DNA of 64,000 bases, from positions 30,187 through 94,186 of the forward strand of contig CAXOVY010000017.1 of NCBI GenBank assembly GCA_964213355.1, read 5' to 3'. A program made the translations under genes and the position numbers. Below, piece by piece: positions 9,126-19,758 of the stretch (the stretch's first letter is position 1; every line of letters begins with the position of its first letter). Below the pieces are notes generated by a model. It saw only the letters and a program-made list of their open reading frames with translations. It was not told the DNA's origin and did no database searches. This stretch comes from JBAXAM01 sp964213355 (GTDB lineage: Bacteria; Pseudomonadota; Gammaproteobacteria; UBA9339).

Positions 9126-10043
9126 ATGAATAATCATTCTAACGAATCTGTACCAAAAAATGCTGAAGTTTGTAATGAGCCAGTTAAAGATGAAAAAACC
9201 ACGGCTGATTATTTTTTTATTCCCGTATGGAAACTAGCACTACTTTCTATATTTACTTGTGGTATATATTCACTTTATTGGCAATATAAAAACTGGGTAG
9301 TGATAAAAAGAAGTGAAAGCACCAAAATCTGGCCATTTTGGCGGGCGCTTTTCTCATTTTTTTTCTGCTATAGTTTATTTAAAAAAATATTACTCTCAGT
9401 AAAACCGCAAAAATATAAAATATTATATTCCCCCGGCTTGTTGGCCACCATCTACATGGTCTTATGTTTTGGAGACACTATAAGAAAAATCATAAGTAGA
9501 TATCATGGAACAAACCTAGATCCACGTCTAACTTTTTGGTGTTGTTTTATTCTTATGCTCACCATTCTTCTTGTCATACAAAAGGCGATTAACTTTAATT
9601 ATGAGCATGTAAAAAGAACTATGGGTTTGAAACACAAGCTTTCAATAAAAGAAAAAATATTTTTAGTGGTTGTGAGTTTGATTTTGTTTCCATTAGTTAT
9701 TATCGGATCACTTCCCCATAAAACCAAAAAGCCTTTCATCATCAAAGCAGTAGTCGCTTATACTAAATTTAAGCATGATTTGCCCATTAAAATAAGTGAT
9801 GAGCTTAAGTTAGTTGACATAACAGCAAGACCAGATGCTGTACGGTATCATTATTTCGTATCCAAAAATATATATTTCGATTCACCTTCGATTAATAAAA
9901 AAATTATAGTTGATAAAGTCTGTAACGATACTGGTATAAAAGACACTCTTGATTATGGAATAAATTTAGAATACTCTTATATGACAGAAGATGCACACAA
10001 AGAATATGTTGTAACAATTAATAAAAATGATTGTAAAAGATAG
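9126..10043 (+). CDS. Multi-pass membrane protein, DUF4234-like N-terminus
   Basis: The 305-residue protein begins with about 30 polar residues, then FFIPVWKLALLSIFTCGIYSLYW, the pattern of DUF4234-type membrane domains. Further hydrophobic segments lie near 68-85, 108-125, 139-158 and 178-198. A basic stretch follows, then about 100 soluble residues containing two cysteines (VCNDTG and NDCKR). I do not recognise a catalytic motif. The gene stands alone between the divergent phosphodiesterase pseudogene and mutS. A lineage-specific membrane protein is the safest call. Confidence 0.6.
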   Translation: MNNHSNESVPKNAEVCNEPVKDEKTTADYFFIPVWKLALLSIFTCGIYSLYWQYKNWVVIKRSESTKIWPFWRALFSFFFCYSLFKKILLSVKPQKYKILYSPGLLATIYMVLCFGDTIRKIISRYHGTNLDPRLTFWCCFILMLTILLVIQKAINFNYEHVKRTMGLKHKLSIKEKIFLVVVSLILFPLVIIGSLPHKTKKPFIIKAVVAYTKFKHDLPIKISDELKLVDITARPDAVRYHYFVSKNIYFDSPSINKKIIVDKVCNDTGIKDTLDYGINLEYSYMTEDAHKEYVVTINKNDCKR

Positions 10044-10105
10044 ATTCTGTAGCAATTTTTAAATAGCCATAAACAATAGGTATCCTATTTTTTCTCTCCA
10101 TCTAG

Positions 10106-12661
10106 TTGGGTAAGAAAGTGGAACACACTCCAGTAATGCAGCAGTACTTAAAGATAAAAACCGAGCATCCAAATATGCTGCTGTTTTATCGCATGGGGGA
10201 TTTTTACGAACTATTTTACGAAGATGCACACAAGGCTGCAAAATTATTATCAATTACGCTAACAACACGTGGCCAATCTGCTGGCAAACCAATTCCCATG
10301 GCCGGTATTCCATTTCATGCAGCTGAATCTTATCTAGCAAAACTAGTAAAAATCGGAGAATCCATAGCAATTTGCGAACAAATTGGCGATCCTGCCACTT
10401 CTAAAGGCCCAGTTGAACGCAAAGTAGTGCGCATTATCACCCCCGGAACTGTTACCGACGAAGCGCTGCTTGAAGAAAAGCGTGATAACTTGCTTGTTGC
10501 TATTCACAATACATATGACACTTTTGGAATTGCAACACTAGACATCACTAGTGGCAGATTAAATATTCTGCAAGTTACCAGCCAAGAAGCTTTGCTCGGT
10601 GAATTAGAACGCTTAAAACCAGTAGAACTACTAATTAATGAAGACTCACCCTATTATAAATTACTAAATAATTTTTCCGGGGTAAGACGTCGCCCACCGT
10701 GGGAGTTTGAATTTAGCAAAGCCCAGCGCTCGCTAACCGAGCAATTTAAAACTCGCGATTTAAGCGGTTTTGGCTGCTTAGACTTACCAATTGCAATCGC
10801 TGCTGCTGGTTGTCTACTCCAATATGTCAAAGACACACAACGTACTGCCCTCCCTCACATCTGGGGCTTAAATATTGAAAGACGTGAAGACAGCGTAATT
10901 CTCGATGCCATAACCCAACGTAACTTAGAACTCACAAATAATCTGCAAGGTGGCAAAAACAATACGCTGGCTGAAATTTTCGACCAAACTGCCACACCCA
11001 TGGGCAGCAGGCTATGGCGCCGTTGGTTAAAACGACCATTGCGTAATCAAGAAATTTTACGCAAGCGTCAAGCAGCAATTGAGGATTTATTATCACCACA
11101 ATTTGTCAATGAACTCTATAAACTCCTGCATAATATTAGCGATATCGAACGCATCTTAGCGCGCATCGCTCTAAAATCGGCACGCCCGCGTGATTTGGTG
11201 CAATTGCGTCTAACTTTATTTTTACTGCCACAGCTACAAATTTTACTTACGCAAAACACTTCAGTGAAAATCAAAGAACTGCAAAACAAACTCGGCGAGT
11301 TTCCCGAATTATTAAGCCTCCTGAGTAACGCAATCATTGAAAACCCACCTGTAATAATTCGTGATGGTGGTGTAATTGCTCCAGGCTATAAACCGGAACT
11401 CGACGAACTACGCAATTTAAGCGAAAATGCTGATCAATTTCTCATTGACCTAGAAACGCAAGAAAAAGAACGTACTGGCATTGCAACTTTAAAAGTCGGC
11501 TATAACCGCATTCACGGTTATTATATTGAAACTAGCCGCATCCAAGCTGCTCAAGCACCGATAGAATATATTCGTCGTCAAACTTTAAAAAATGCAGAAC
11601 GTTTTATTACGCCACAGCTGAAAGAATTCGAAGATAAAGTTTTAAGTAGTCGTAGTCGTGCTCTAGCTCTAGAAAAATCTTTATATGAAGAACTTTTGGA
11701 ACAACTCTGTCAATATTTGCAACCGCTACAAATCATGGCAGAAGCATTAGCTGAATTGGATGTGCTAAATAATTTGGCCCAGCGAGCCACTACTTTAAAA
11801 TTAGTAAAACCAGAATTCAGCGACAAAACAGGAATTTACATTGATGCTGGGCGTCACCCCATAGTTGAACATTGCCTAGAAAAACCATTTGTACCAAACA
11901 ATACTGAATTAAACGATGATCGCCGCATGTTAATTATTACCGGACCAAACATGGGCGGAAAATCAACTTATATGCGCCAAATAGCGTTAATTACCATTCT
12001 TGCCTATACCGGAAGCTTTGTCCCAGCAAAAAAAACCATTATCGGTCCAATTGATCGCATTTTTACGCGCATTGGCGCGGCAGATGATTTGGCTGGTGGT
12101 CAATCAACTTTTATGGTGGAAATGACGGAGACCGCAAATATTTTGAATAATGCCACCGCCAATAGTTTGGTGCTTATGGATGAAGTTGGTCGCGGCACTA
12201 GCACTTTTGATGGTCTCGCGCTTGCTTGGTCAGCTGCGACTTATTTAGCAACTAAAATTCAAGCGCTAACATTGTTTGCCACACATTATTTTGAATTAAC
12301 TCATCTACCAAAAATAATTCCGCATATTGCCAATATTCATCTAGATGCGATGGAGCACAAAGATAGCATTGTGTTTTTACATGCGGTTAATGAAGGCCCA
12401 GCGAACAAAAGCTATGGCCTGCAAGTAGCACAACTGGCCGGAATTCCGCGCGAGGTTATAAATGAGGCAAAGCAAAAACTCACGCAACTGGAAAACTACT
12501 CAGAAAGAGCAGATTTTAATATTCAAAGCAAAGAACAAAAACAAACTCAAGTTCCGAAATACAATGAACTCATAGTCAAATTAAAATCTATTGACCCAAA
12601 TAATTTTACGCCCAAAGAAGCTTTGGAGTTTTTATTTAAACTACATGAGATTTTAGTATAA
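10106..12661 (+). CDS. mutS: DNA mismatch repair protein MutS
   Basis: MutS recognises mismatches and starts methyl-directed repair with MutL. The mismatch-binding Phe-X-Glu is F33-Y-E35 in [12 protein letters not shown]. The core and clamp domains follow, then Walker [10 protein letters not shown] and Walker [15 protein letters not shown] in the C-terminal ATPase, and the helix-turn-helix end. Length 851 matches E. coli (853). The start is uncertain: there is no good ribosome binding site, an in-frame stop precedes TTG 10106, and GTG 10118 is an equally plausible start giving a shorter N-terminus. The end overlaps the convergent permease gene by 9 bases. No lesion is seen. Confidence 0.95.
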   Translation: MGKKVEHTPVMQQYLKIKTEHPNMLLFYRMGDFYELFYEDAHKAAKLLSITLTTRGQSAGKPIPMAGIPFHAAESYLAKLVKIGESIAICEQIGDPATSKGPVERKVVRIITPGTVTDEALLEEKRDNLLVAIHNTYDTFGIATLDITSGRLNILQVTSQEALLGELERLKPVELLINEDSPYYKLLNNFSGVRRRPPWEFEFSKAQRSLTEQFKTRDLSGFGCLDLPIAIAAAGCLLQYVKDTQRTALPHIWGLNIERREDSVILDAITQRNLELTNNLQGGKNNTLAEIFDQTATPMGSRLWRRWLKRPLRNQEILRKRQAAIEDLLSPQFVNELYKLLHNISDIERILARIALKSARPRDLVQLRLTLFLLPQLQILLTQNTSVKIKELQNKLGEFPELLSLLSNAIIENPPVIIRDGGVIAPGYKPELDELRNLSENADQFLIDLETQEKERTGIATLKVGYNRIHGYYIETSRIQAAQAPIEYIRRQTLKNAERFITPQLKEFEDKVLSSRSRALALEKSLYEELLEQLCQYLQPLQIMAEALAELDVLNNLAQRATTLKLVKPEFSDKTGIYIDAGRHPIVEHCLEKPFVPNNTELNDDRRMLIITGPNMGGKSTYMRQIALITILAYTGSFVPAKKTIIGPIDRIFTRIGAADDLAGGQSTFMVEMTETANILNNATANSLVLMDEVGRGTSTFDGLALAWSAATYLATKIQALTLFATHYFELTHLPKIIPHIANIHLDAMEHKDSIVFLHAVNEGPANKSYGLQVAQLAGIPREVINEAKQKLTQLENYSERADFNIQSKEQKQTQVPKYNELIVKLKSIDPNNFTPKEALEFLFKLHEILV

Positions 12662-14050
12662 CTTTTTTTGTCGCATCTCAAACAATGCATACATAACATA
12701 GCCAACTACCGCAAAAACAATTGGACCAACAATAAGTTCGATGCGATAAAATAATATATCGTGTGCGCTTTGCAAATTATTGGGCGGCAAAACAAATAAT
12801 AAAACGAGTGCCGAAAACACCGAAAACAAACCCATTCCAGAAACCAAATAACCGATCAATCTACATCCTGGAACACGGTAAGGTCTAAATTTTTCCGGAT
12901 ATTTTATGCGCAATTTAATAAAAGCCAAAAACATAAAAACATATGGAATAAACAGAGTAATCGCGGCCAATAGAACCAAAGTTGCAAAAAAAGCATTAAT
13001 CGATGGCAAAAATGAGGTACAGATAACAATCAATGTTACAACTACCGCCTGCGCTAATAATGCTCTGGTCGGCATATCATCTTTATTGGTTTGCATAAGC
13101 CATTTTGGCAATGCTCCATCCTTACAACTTTCCAATAACATTTTTATTGGTGCTACAATCCATACTCCAATACTTCCTACCGAACCAAGTACTATCATGC
13201 CACCAACTAGCAATGCTAAAAATGGAATATGTAATTCTCTCTCTAGTACAAATAAAGCATCAATAACACCACTAGCAGCACCGAGTTTTTCTGGAGAAAG
13301 AACAAAAGTTATCGCTACAGTACTAGCAATATATAAGCCAACGATAAAAAACGCGGAAATAAAAGTGGCGCGTGGAAAGGTTTTTTGTGGATTTTCTGTT
13401 TCATCAGCCATGGTCGGCATAAGCTCAATCCCAGACATGGAAAACAATAAAACAGCCAAAAATCCAAGATTAGACTTTGAGCCCAAATCTGGCAACCAAT
13501 TAACCCATGAATAATCGGTAGCTATAGGTATTTTCCAAAACCAAACCGAACCAAAACCCAAAATAATTAAAAGCATAAGAGGCAATAAAACACCAAAAAT
13601 ACCAGCTAAGTTAGAAAACCTCACAAAAGCTTTCATACCATGTACGTTGATAAAAGTACTTATCCATAAAAAACCAAGAACACAACCACAAACAAATAAC
13701 TTATTGCGTGCAAGCTCTGGATTAACGATAGAAGCAACTATTACCGTAATAAAAGTAAGAACAGCTGGATAATAAAAAAAATTATTCACCCAATAAAACC
13801 AAGAAGCCATAAAACCAGCACGCTTACCAAAAGCTTCACGTACCCACACATAGATACCGCCTTGATCAGGCCAAGTTGTAGCAAGCTCGGTAGAAACTAG
13901 TCCTAGCGGAATAAAAAATAACAACATAGCGATCACCCATAACAATATCGATGAAGCGCCATAAGCTGCGGTCATAGCTAACCAACGCACCCCAACAATC
14001 GCCGCAATATTTATAAACACTATATCCCAAACCCGCATTATTCTTTTCAT
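12653..14050 (-). CDS. APC-superfamily amino-acid permease
   Basis: The 465-residue protein has about 12 hydrophobic segments, a lysine/arginine start (MKRIMRVWD) and the APC first-helix pattern [10 protein letters not shown]. The motif [17 protein letters not shown] (about 64-80) is typical of this superfamily, especially the glutamate/GABA-antiporter-like and polyamine branches. Substrate cannot be assigned. It lies after the terminator that closes the upstream operon, so it probably has its own promoter in 14051-14080. It ends tail-to-tail with mutS. Confidence 0.85.
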   Translation of the reverse strand: MKRIMRVWDIVFINIAAIVGVRWLAMTAAYGASSILLWVIAMLLFFIPLGLVSTELATTWPDQGGIYVWVREAFGKRAGFMASWFYWVNNFFYYPAVLTFITVIVASIVNPELARNKLFVCGCVLGFLWISTFINVHGMKAFVRFSNLAGIFGVLLPLMLLIILGFGSVWFWKIPIATDYSWVNWLPDLGSKSNLGFLAVLLFSMSGIELMPTMADETENPQKTFPRATFISAFFIVGLYIASTVAITFVLSPEKLGAASGVIDALFVLERELHIPFLALLVGGMIVLGSVGSIGVWIVAPIKMLLESCKDGALPKWLMQTNKDDMPTRALLAQAVVVTLIVICTSFLPSINAFFATLVLLAAITLFIPYVFMFLAFIKLRIKYPEKFRPYRVPGCRLIGYLVSGMGLFSVFSALVLLFVLPPNNLQSAHDILFYRIELIVGPIVFAVVGYVMYALFEMRQKKLY

Positions 14051-14082
14051 AGCGCTTGCCTCAACTTTTCAAAACATCAAAT

Positions 14083-14119
14083 AAAAATAGCCTCTACAGA
14101 CAAGTCTGCAAAGGCTATT
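14083..14119 (-). terminator. Rho-independent terminator
   Basis: On the minus strand AATAGCCTTTGCAGAC (from 14119) pairs with GTCTGTAGAGGCTATT over 16 positions, two of them G-U wobbles, around a two-base loop at 14102-14103. A run of T residues follows (complement of A residues at 14083-14087). It lies 43 bases after the stop of the diphosphoglycerate-synthetase-like gene and ends that transcription unit. Confidence 0.8.
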
Positions 14120-14161
14120 ATGCTCAGATACGCAAAAACAATCCAATGCTTTATTTGATAC

Positions 14162-15478
14162 TTACTTTTTCTTAAACTGCTTACTTAATATATCTTCTAA
14201 AGTTGGAGTACCGATTTCTTGCAGATCATATCCTACCGTTGCAGTTGGTTTGTTGATCTTAATAATGCGCTTTAGATCAATTGGCGTAGCTATGATAACG
14301 GTATCAATATCAGCTTTATTGATTGTTTGCTCTAAATCTTTAACTTGTTGATCACTATAACCCATAGCAGGTAATAATTTACCAATGCCTGGATATTTTT
14401 CAAAAGTTTCTTTGATTGTTCCAACAGCGAATGGACGCGGATCTATGAGTTCAACTGCTCCATAACGATAAGCAGCCATAACACCAGCACCATATTGCAT
14501 TTCACCATGAGTCAATGTTGGACCATCTTCCACCACCAAAACCCGTTTGCCACTGATCAGTTTGCTATCAGTAACTGTAAGAGGTGATGCAGCATCGACC
14601 ACAATAGCAGTAGGATTGTAGCGATGAATATTCTCGCGAACAGTTATAATTTCTTTCAAATCTGCTGTGTCAATTTTGTTGATAACGATTACATTGGCTC
14701 GCTTGAAATTAGTTTCACCTGGATGATATTTCATTTCATGACCTGGTCGATGCGGATCAACAACTATTATTTCCAAGTTTGCTTTATAGAAGGGGAAATC
14801 ATTATTACCACCATCCCACAAAATAATATCAGCTATTTTTTCTGCTTCTCTTAATATTGCCTCATAATCAACACCAGCAAATACTACGTGACCACTAACA
14901 ATATGTGGTTCGTACTCTTCCATTTCTTCAATGGTACACTTTTGTTTGGCCAAATCTTCTATTGTAAGAAATTTTTGTACTTTTTGTTTAACCAAATCAC
15001 CATACGGCATTGGATGGCGTATAACAGCGACCTTGTAACCCATACTACTTAAGATTTGCCCAACTCTGCGCGTGGTTTGGCTTTTGCCACAACCAGTGCG
15101 TACTGCACAAACAGAAACCACAGGTTTAGTACTAGCAACCATAGTATCATTTGGTCCTAATAAAACAAAATTTGCTCCAGCTTTTAATACATCTGAAGCT
15201 TTGTGCATTACATAGTCATGCGTAACATCACTATAGGAAAAATAAACGTCATTGATATTCATTTCGGTAATCAGTTTGAGCAAATCAGATTCTGGATAGA
15301 TAGGTATCCCACTGGGGTATAATTTACCCGCGAGTTCGGTAGGATATTTTCTACCTTCAATATTAGGAATTTGCGCGGCTGTGAAAGCTTTCACACATAT
15401 ATCATCCCGCCCGCGAAAATATGTATTAAAGTTGTGGAAGTCACGACCAGCAGCTCCCATAATTAGAGCATTACGCAT
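14162..15478 (-). CDS. Cyclic 2,3-diphosphoglycerate synthetase-like GTPase (COG2403 type)
   Basis: The 438-residue protein opens with a Rossmann-like GAAGRDFHNFN (8-18). A P-loop follows at 127-133 (RTGCGKS) in VCAVRTGCGKSQTTRRV, then WDGGNND (221-227) and a guanine-specificity motif NKID (267-270). This layout matches cyclic 2,3-diphosphoglycerate synthetase of methanogens and its bacterial relatives, annotated only as predicted GTPases. The reaction in methanogens is ATP-driven cyclisation of 2,3-diphosphoglycerate; the NKID motif and bacterial context make that uncertain here. It is the last gene of a minus-strand run after M13 peptidase, pdxY and an antiporter, 50 bases after the antiporter, and a terminator follows. 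All motifs are intact. Confidence 0.75.
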   Translation of the reverse strand: MRNALIMGAAGRDFHNFNTYFRGRDDICVKAFTAAQIPNIEGRKYPTELAGKLYPSGIPIYPESDLLKLITEMNINDVYFSYSDVTHDYVMHKASDVLKAGANFVLLGPNDTMVASTKPVVSVCAVRTGCGKSQTTRRVGQILSSMGYKVAVIRHPMPYGDLVKQKVQKFLTIEDLAKQKCTIEEMEEYEPHIVSGHVVFAGVDYEAILREAEKIADIILWDGGNNDFPFYKANLEIIVVDPHRPGHEMKYHPGETNFKRANVIVINKIDTADLKEIITVRENIHRYNPTAIVVDAASPLTVTDSKLISGKRVLVVEDGPTLTHGEMQYGAGVMAAYRYGAVELIDPRPFAVGTIKETFEKYPGIGKLLPAMGYSDQQVKDLEQTINKADIDTVIIATPIDLKRIIKINKPTATVGYDLQEIGTPTLEDILSKQFKKK

Positions 15479-15528
15479 TGTGTTTCTCCTTGTTGAAATT
15501 AAAAAATTTCGCTAAAAAATAAATACCT

Positions 15529-16878
15529 TCATGATAGTTTCAGATAACTTAAATCTTTTGCTATATCTTTAGCAATAGTTTGTCGGTTTATTATCATGTT
15601 TAAACCATAATACAGAGTGCATCCCATAAACAATATCATCACATAAAAAACCAATTCTTTTCCTGCTCCGCAAAAAGCCCAAACTGAATAACCGCTTGCT
15701 AATAATCCAATAGCAGCGTGTATTTTGCTTGATCTACTTTGTAGACCATCGTAACGTATCAGCAATATTAATTCACATATTCCCATATTGAAGTAATCAA
15801 ACAAACAAGCAGTGGATGCAATTAAAATTGCCAATTGAAATTGGCTGACCAAGTTAGCATCCATAGTAAGCCACAACATACTACATAATAAAACAAAAGT
15901 AACAATCAGACCCCATCCTGGAACGTTAAATTTGTTACGTTTTGCAAGTATCTTGGGGAAAAAACCATCACTAGCAATTGCCATTGCTATTTGACTTTGA
16001 ATTAAAATCCATCCATTTAAACATCCAAAACAAGAAATAACTGCTCCGGCAGCAACAATCAACTCGCCCCAACGTCCGAAAATTATCTTTGCCGCTGCGG
16101 CAAAAGGGGAAGTGGAATTAGCCAGTTCATTAATTGGGATTATTCCCATAATCACAGTTGAACAAGCAATATACAGAGTGGCAGAAATTAGGGTTCCAAA
16201 CAATGTTGCCAGTGGTATGTTACGTCCGGGGTTGTCTACTGAATCAGCCGGAACGGCGGCCGACTCTACGCCCATAAAAGCCCACAAAGTTAAGGTGGCT
16301 GCATGTGAAAAAGCAGACATGTCTGAATTACCAGTAACATTAAAGCTATTGGTTATGTAATCTAAATGAAAATATTTCCAACCAAAAATAGCTACCGCAA
16401 TCAATGGTATCAATTTGAAAATAGTTGTTAGTAATTGAAGCATTCCTGCTCGAGTGATGCCAGCAAGATTGACCATGACTAAAAAGGCAATAATTGCAGT
16501 AGCCACGGTCATTCCTAAAACAGGATTTGCAAGCACTGGAAAGAAAACACGTAGATAACCTATGAGAGCAACCGTTATAGCAATGTTCCCAACACCAGTG
16601 TAAACCCAATAGAGAGAGGCTATTTGAAACCCCATGAATCTTCCTAATCCTTTCTCTGCATATACATACGGACCTCCGGTTTTAGTAACCATATGGCTCA
16701 TTCTGGAAAATGCCATGGCTAACAAAAAAGCTCCTAGAGCCGTAAATATCCATGATAACAAGCTAACGCTACCAACACGCGCTAAATCGGCTGGCAAAAT
16801 AAATACACCAGACCCAATCATGTTACCAGTTACAAGAGAAGTCAGTGATAATAACCCAAGTTTTTTTGGTGTTGTCAT
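15529..16878 (-). CDS. AdiC-like amino-acid/amine antiporter (APC superfamily)
   Basis: This protein of about 449 residues resembles the basic amino-acid/polyamine antiporters. GNMIGSGVFILPADLA in the first helix corresponds to the GS-G substrate loop of AdiC and CadB, and GGPYVYAEKGLGRFMGFQ lies after helix 2. About 12 membrane segments are visible. I prefer ATG 16878 over the GTG at 16890, because this ATG overlaps the stop of pdxY as ATGA, an arrangement that favours translational coupling. AdiC-type exchangers swap an amino acid for its decarboxylation product, but no decarboxylase is in the window, so the substrate stays open. Confidence 0.8.
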   Translation of the reverse strand: MTTPKKLGLLSLTSLVTGNMIGSGVFILPADLARVGSVSLLSWIFTALGAFLLAMAFSRMSHMVTKTGGPYVYAEKGLGRFMGFQIASLYWVYTGVGNIAITVALIGYLRVFFPVLANPVLGMTVATAIIAFLVMVNLAGITRAGMLQLLTTIFKLIPLIAVAIFGWKYFHLDYITNSFNVTGNSDMSAFSHAATLTLWAFMGVESAAVPADSVDNPGRNIPLATLFGTLISATLYIACSTVIMGIIPINELANSTSPFAAAAKIIFGRWGELIVAAGAVISCFGCLNGWILIQSQIAMAIASDGFFPKILAKRNKFNVPGWGLIVTFVLLCSMLWLTMDANLVSQFQLAILIASTACLFDYFNMGICELILLIRYDGLQSRSSKIHAAIGLLASGYSVWAFCGAGKELVFYVMILFMGCTLYYGLNMIINRQTIAKDIAKDLSYLKLS

Positions 16879-17723
16879 AATGCTGTACACTCAAATAATG
16901 ATTGTTGATCAAAGGAAGAATAATTAACACTCGTTACTAACAACTCTCTGGATCCTGCCTGGAAAGTATTATTCATCACCAGTTCCATAAAATAAATAGT
17001 TCGCCTTAAAGACTCTATGCCATCATTTGTTGCAAGATAACTTCCCAAAAATAAAGCAGAAAACAAATCTCCAGATCCGTTAGGAGGCGTAACAAAATTG
17101 TGTTCTTTGGTTTTAATTACTGTATATTTCTGCTCACATGCAATAAATACATATAGTTCATTGTTTCCTAAATCTTGAACTTTAACGCCAGTTATAATCA
17201 CTATCTTTACATTCAACTTGTGAAAATAATCAGCTGCATTTTTCAAATCTTGAACATTTTTTATGGTTATACCAGAAAGGGTTTCTGCCTCAAATTGATT
17301 TGGGGTAATAATATCAGCCCGTAAATAATCTTTAAAAAAATGTAGCACCTCGGGTTTCACAAAGCAACTAGTGTTACCAATTACTGGATCACACAGATAT
17401 AAAATATTGGCATTTCTTGATTTAAATCTTTTTACAGTTGCTAAAACTTCATGACAAATCTCACTACTTCCCATATAACCAGAAAGTATGGCCACACATT
17501 TATCCGTCACACCCAAATCTTCTATTCCCTGGATAACATTTCTTATGTGTGCGCTCTCAAATATTGTTCCTTGCCACTTACCATAGCCGGTATGATTTGA
17601 AAATTGTACGGTATTTACAGGCCACACATCATATCCCATAGACTGCAGAGGAAAAGTAGCTGCCTTATTACCAACATAGCCATAAGCCACATGTGACTGT
17701 ATAGAAAGCACTGATTTAAACAT
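16875..17723 (-). CDS. pdxY: Pyridoxal kinase PdxY/PdxK
   Basis: The enzyme phosphorylates pyridoxal to PLP in the salvage pathway. It is a ribokinase-fold protein of 282 residues. LSIQSHVAYGYVGNKAA at the start, NTVQFSNHTGYGKW near 40 and the anion-hole/catalytic loop NGSGDLFSALF near 220 match PdxY. The start is ATG 17723, preceded by GGAG; an upstream extension to 17783 in the same frame runs into the neighbouring gene and lacks family similarity. It lies 13 bases after the M13 peptidase gene, and its stop overlaps the antiporter start, so the three genes look like one operon. Whether pyridoxal is the only substrate cannot be read from sequence. Confidence 0.9.
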   Translation of the reverse strand: MFKSVLSIQSHVAYGYVGNKAATFPLQSMGYDVWPVNTVQFSNHTGYGKWQGTIFESAHIRNVIQGIEDLGVTDKCVAILSGYMGSSEICHEVLATVKRFKSRNANILYLCDPVIGNTSCFVKPEVLHFFKDYLRADIITPNQFEAETLSGITIKNVQDLKNAADYFHKLNVKIVIITGVKVQDLGNNELYVFIACEQKYTVIKTKEHNFVTPPNGSGDLFSALFLGSYLATNDGIESLRRTIYFMELVMNNTFQAGSRELLVTSVNYSSFDQQSLFECTAL

Positions 17724-17736
17724 AACTAATCTCCTA

Positions 17737-19758
17737 TCACCATATCTTAACAATCTCGTTTTCAGGAAGAACCATTGGATCATTTGGCTTGCAACTATAG
17801 GCTTCTTTAAACCCAGGTTGTTGCTTCATTTGCTCATTGGTTCTCGCATATTCTAGTGCATGCGGATCTGTTTTCAATCTTAGTTCGGTAACGCCTTTTC
17901 TTTCTACTTTACACCATGTTCTCGCCCACTGGAGGAAAAATCTTTTCTTTAGCTCTTTGCTACCGCTTCCTAGAGGAAAAGCTGCTCTATAGGCTGTGCT
18001 AACTCCAACCAAATCACCAATATTTTCACCCAAAGTAAATTTGCCATTATGACCGATCTTATTAAATTGCATGATCAAATACTGAGATCTTTCATTAAAC
18101 ACTTTTTTATCTGCATCTGACATCCATGGCTTAAGCACGCCATCAGCATTAAAGCCACTACCATGATCATCTATTGCATGACCAAGCTCGTGTCCAATAA
18201 CAGCCCCAATAGCACCCAAGTTTACTTCTTCGGGTTCATTCGGATCATAAAAAGGATACTGCAATATCCCTACCGGAAACTCAAACCTGTTATAGAATGG
18301 CGAATAACTCGCACTCACGGTTAATGGTCCCATCTGCCAACGATTTACATTTACAGGACCATTTAGCTCTTTGAGCTGTTTATCTATCATTAACCCTCCA
18401 AGCTTATGACTATTTGCTATGGGACTATCAATTGAATAAGTAGCCATAGGGTGAAAGTCCCAATCTGCCTCATTATCTGGACTAACAAGTGCAAGTTTAG
18501 CCTTCTTTATTTTGCGAATGGCTTCTTTTTTAGCGCCGCTACTAAGCCACTTATTATCATTTAATTGATCGATTAAAGATGCCCTAATTTTTTCAATCGA
18601 CTTTATGAATTTTTCTTTGGGGAAGCCCGGAAAAACTTTGGGTAAAAGGGTAAAATCCACTTCTTTCTCAAAATTACTTATAACGGATTGAGTACAGCGC
18701 TCATGCCGATCAGGTCTTTTGTTTGGACCACCTAAATACTTTTTATTAAATTCAAATTTCTTATTAAAAAATTTTGGATAGGCATCATCCATAATTGACT
18801 TTAACTGGAAATACAAATAAATGCTTTTTAACTCTTCTAGCGATGCGGTTTCTAACTTTTTATTAAGAAATTCCATAGTGTTATTACCAATAATATTTCT
18901 TATAACTACATGCGCAGGAATATCAGAAAGAAATTTTTCTAGTTTCAAGTGGGGATAATTTTTTATTAAATCTTTTCTTGCAAACTCAGTTCTAGAAAAA
19001 TAACGCTCCTGAACCTGTGGTGGAGTAGGATATTCCTGCGCAAGTTCTTTTCCAAAATTAAAAACTAACTCAGCTTTTCTTGTCGGAGCTTTCTCATCAA
19101 TAGTAACAAAAAACTGTTTCATCAATGCTCTTAGTTCCTCAGTTAACTTTTTATTTTTATAATAGCTCCTTTCAGGCAAACTCATTAAGCTAACATAAAA
19201 AAATAAATCATTGTAAGTTGGTCGATCCAAATTTGAATCTGTAAAAAAACCAACAAAACTCAGCTGCGAAGAGTTCGTAATATTTTTTGCAATCATAGCG
19301 GCAAACTCTTCTCTGGTTGTAATCTTTGCTAGCATTTCTTTTGTCTGCTTAACAAAAGCCTTTTCTTCTTTTTGTCCTGCTTGCTTGTTCATACAAGCCA
19401 AATAGTAATTTTTTATTTCCTTCTCTATCTCTGACTCTGGTGCTTTTTTAGCTAAACTTAAAAAGTATTTTTTTTTGAACTCAAGTAAGCGTTCATCAGC
19501 ATCACTAAAAGAAAAAACATGACTAGAGCGATCTTCCCGTAATTGAAAGCTTGCGATAACAGGAGAACAGGCATATTCATAAAAATTGACGCAAGGGTTG
19601 ATCGCACTATTTGCCGGATATTCTCTTTTGTCGGGAATTGTCGACGATTTGGCAACTCGACTTAACCGCGCATAACTCATGGAGCTAAAAACACCCATCA
19701 CAAAAATCAACAGGCACTTTAAAAACAGACTAATTGTTTTTTTTCTGGCAAATAGCAC
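17737..19758 (-). CDS. M13-family (neprilysin-like) zinc metallopeptidase, exported
   Basis: M13 peptidases cut oligopeptides. The zinc motif is HELGH (from H523), with the third ligand in GENIGD (E578), which replaces the more usual ENxAD wording. Conserved NAFY-like and C-terminal regions surround these, and the protein ends with a short Cys-containing tail (YSCKPNDP). A basic N-terminus followed by FLKCLLIFVMGVFSSMSYA is a signal peptide. The GTG at 19758 has AAGGGGA just upstream and is the better start than the TTG at 19773. It is the first gene of a run with pdxY and an antiporter. A periplasmic peptide-degrading role fits the nearby transporter, by inference. Confidence 0.88.
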   Translation of the reverse strand: MLFARKKTISLFLKCLLIFVMGVFSSMSYARLSRVAKSSTIPDKREYPANSAINPCVNFYEYACSPVIASFQLREDRSSHVFSFSDADERLLEFKKKYFLSLAKKAPESEIEKEIKNYYLACMNKQAGQKEEKAFVKQTKEMLAKITTREEFAAMIAKNITNSSQLSFVGFFTDSNLDRPTYNDLFFYVSLMSLPERSYYKNKKLTEELRALMKQFFVTIDEKAPTRKAELVFNFGKELAQEYPTPPQVQERYFSRTEFARKDLIKNYPHLKLEKFLSDIPAHVVIRNIIGNNTMEFLNKKLETASLEELKSIYLYFQLKSIMDDAYPKFFNKKFEFNKKYLGGPNKRPDRHERCTQSVISNFEKEVDFTLLPKVFPGFPKEKFIKSIEKIRASLIDQLNDNKWLSSGAKKEAIRKIKKAKLALVSPDNEADWDFHPMATYSIDSPIANSHKLGGLMIDKQLKELNGPVNVNRWQMGPLTVSASYSPFYNRFEFPVGILQYPFYDPNEPEEVNLGAIGAVIGHELGHAIDDHGSGFNADGVLKPWMSDADKKVFNERSQYLIMQFNKIGHNGKFTLGENIGDLVGVSTAYRAAFPLGSGSKELKKRFFLQWARTWCKVERKGVTELRLKTDPHALEYARTNEQMKQQPGFKEAYSCKPNDPMVLPENEIVKIW

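Noticed and set aside
12906..13514. A 202-codon open frame on the plus strand
   Set aside because: It is antisense to the amino-acid permease, has low-complexity composition and no family features.
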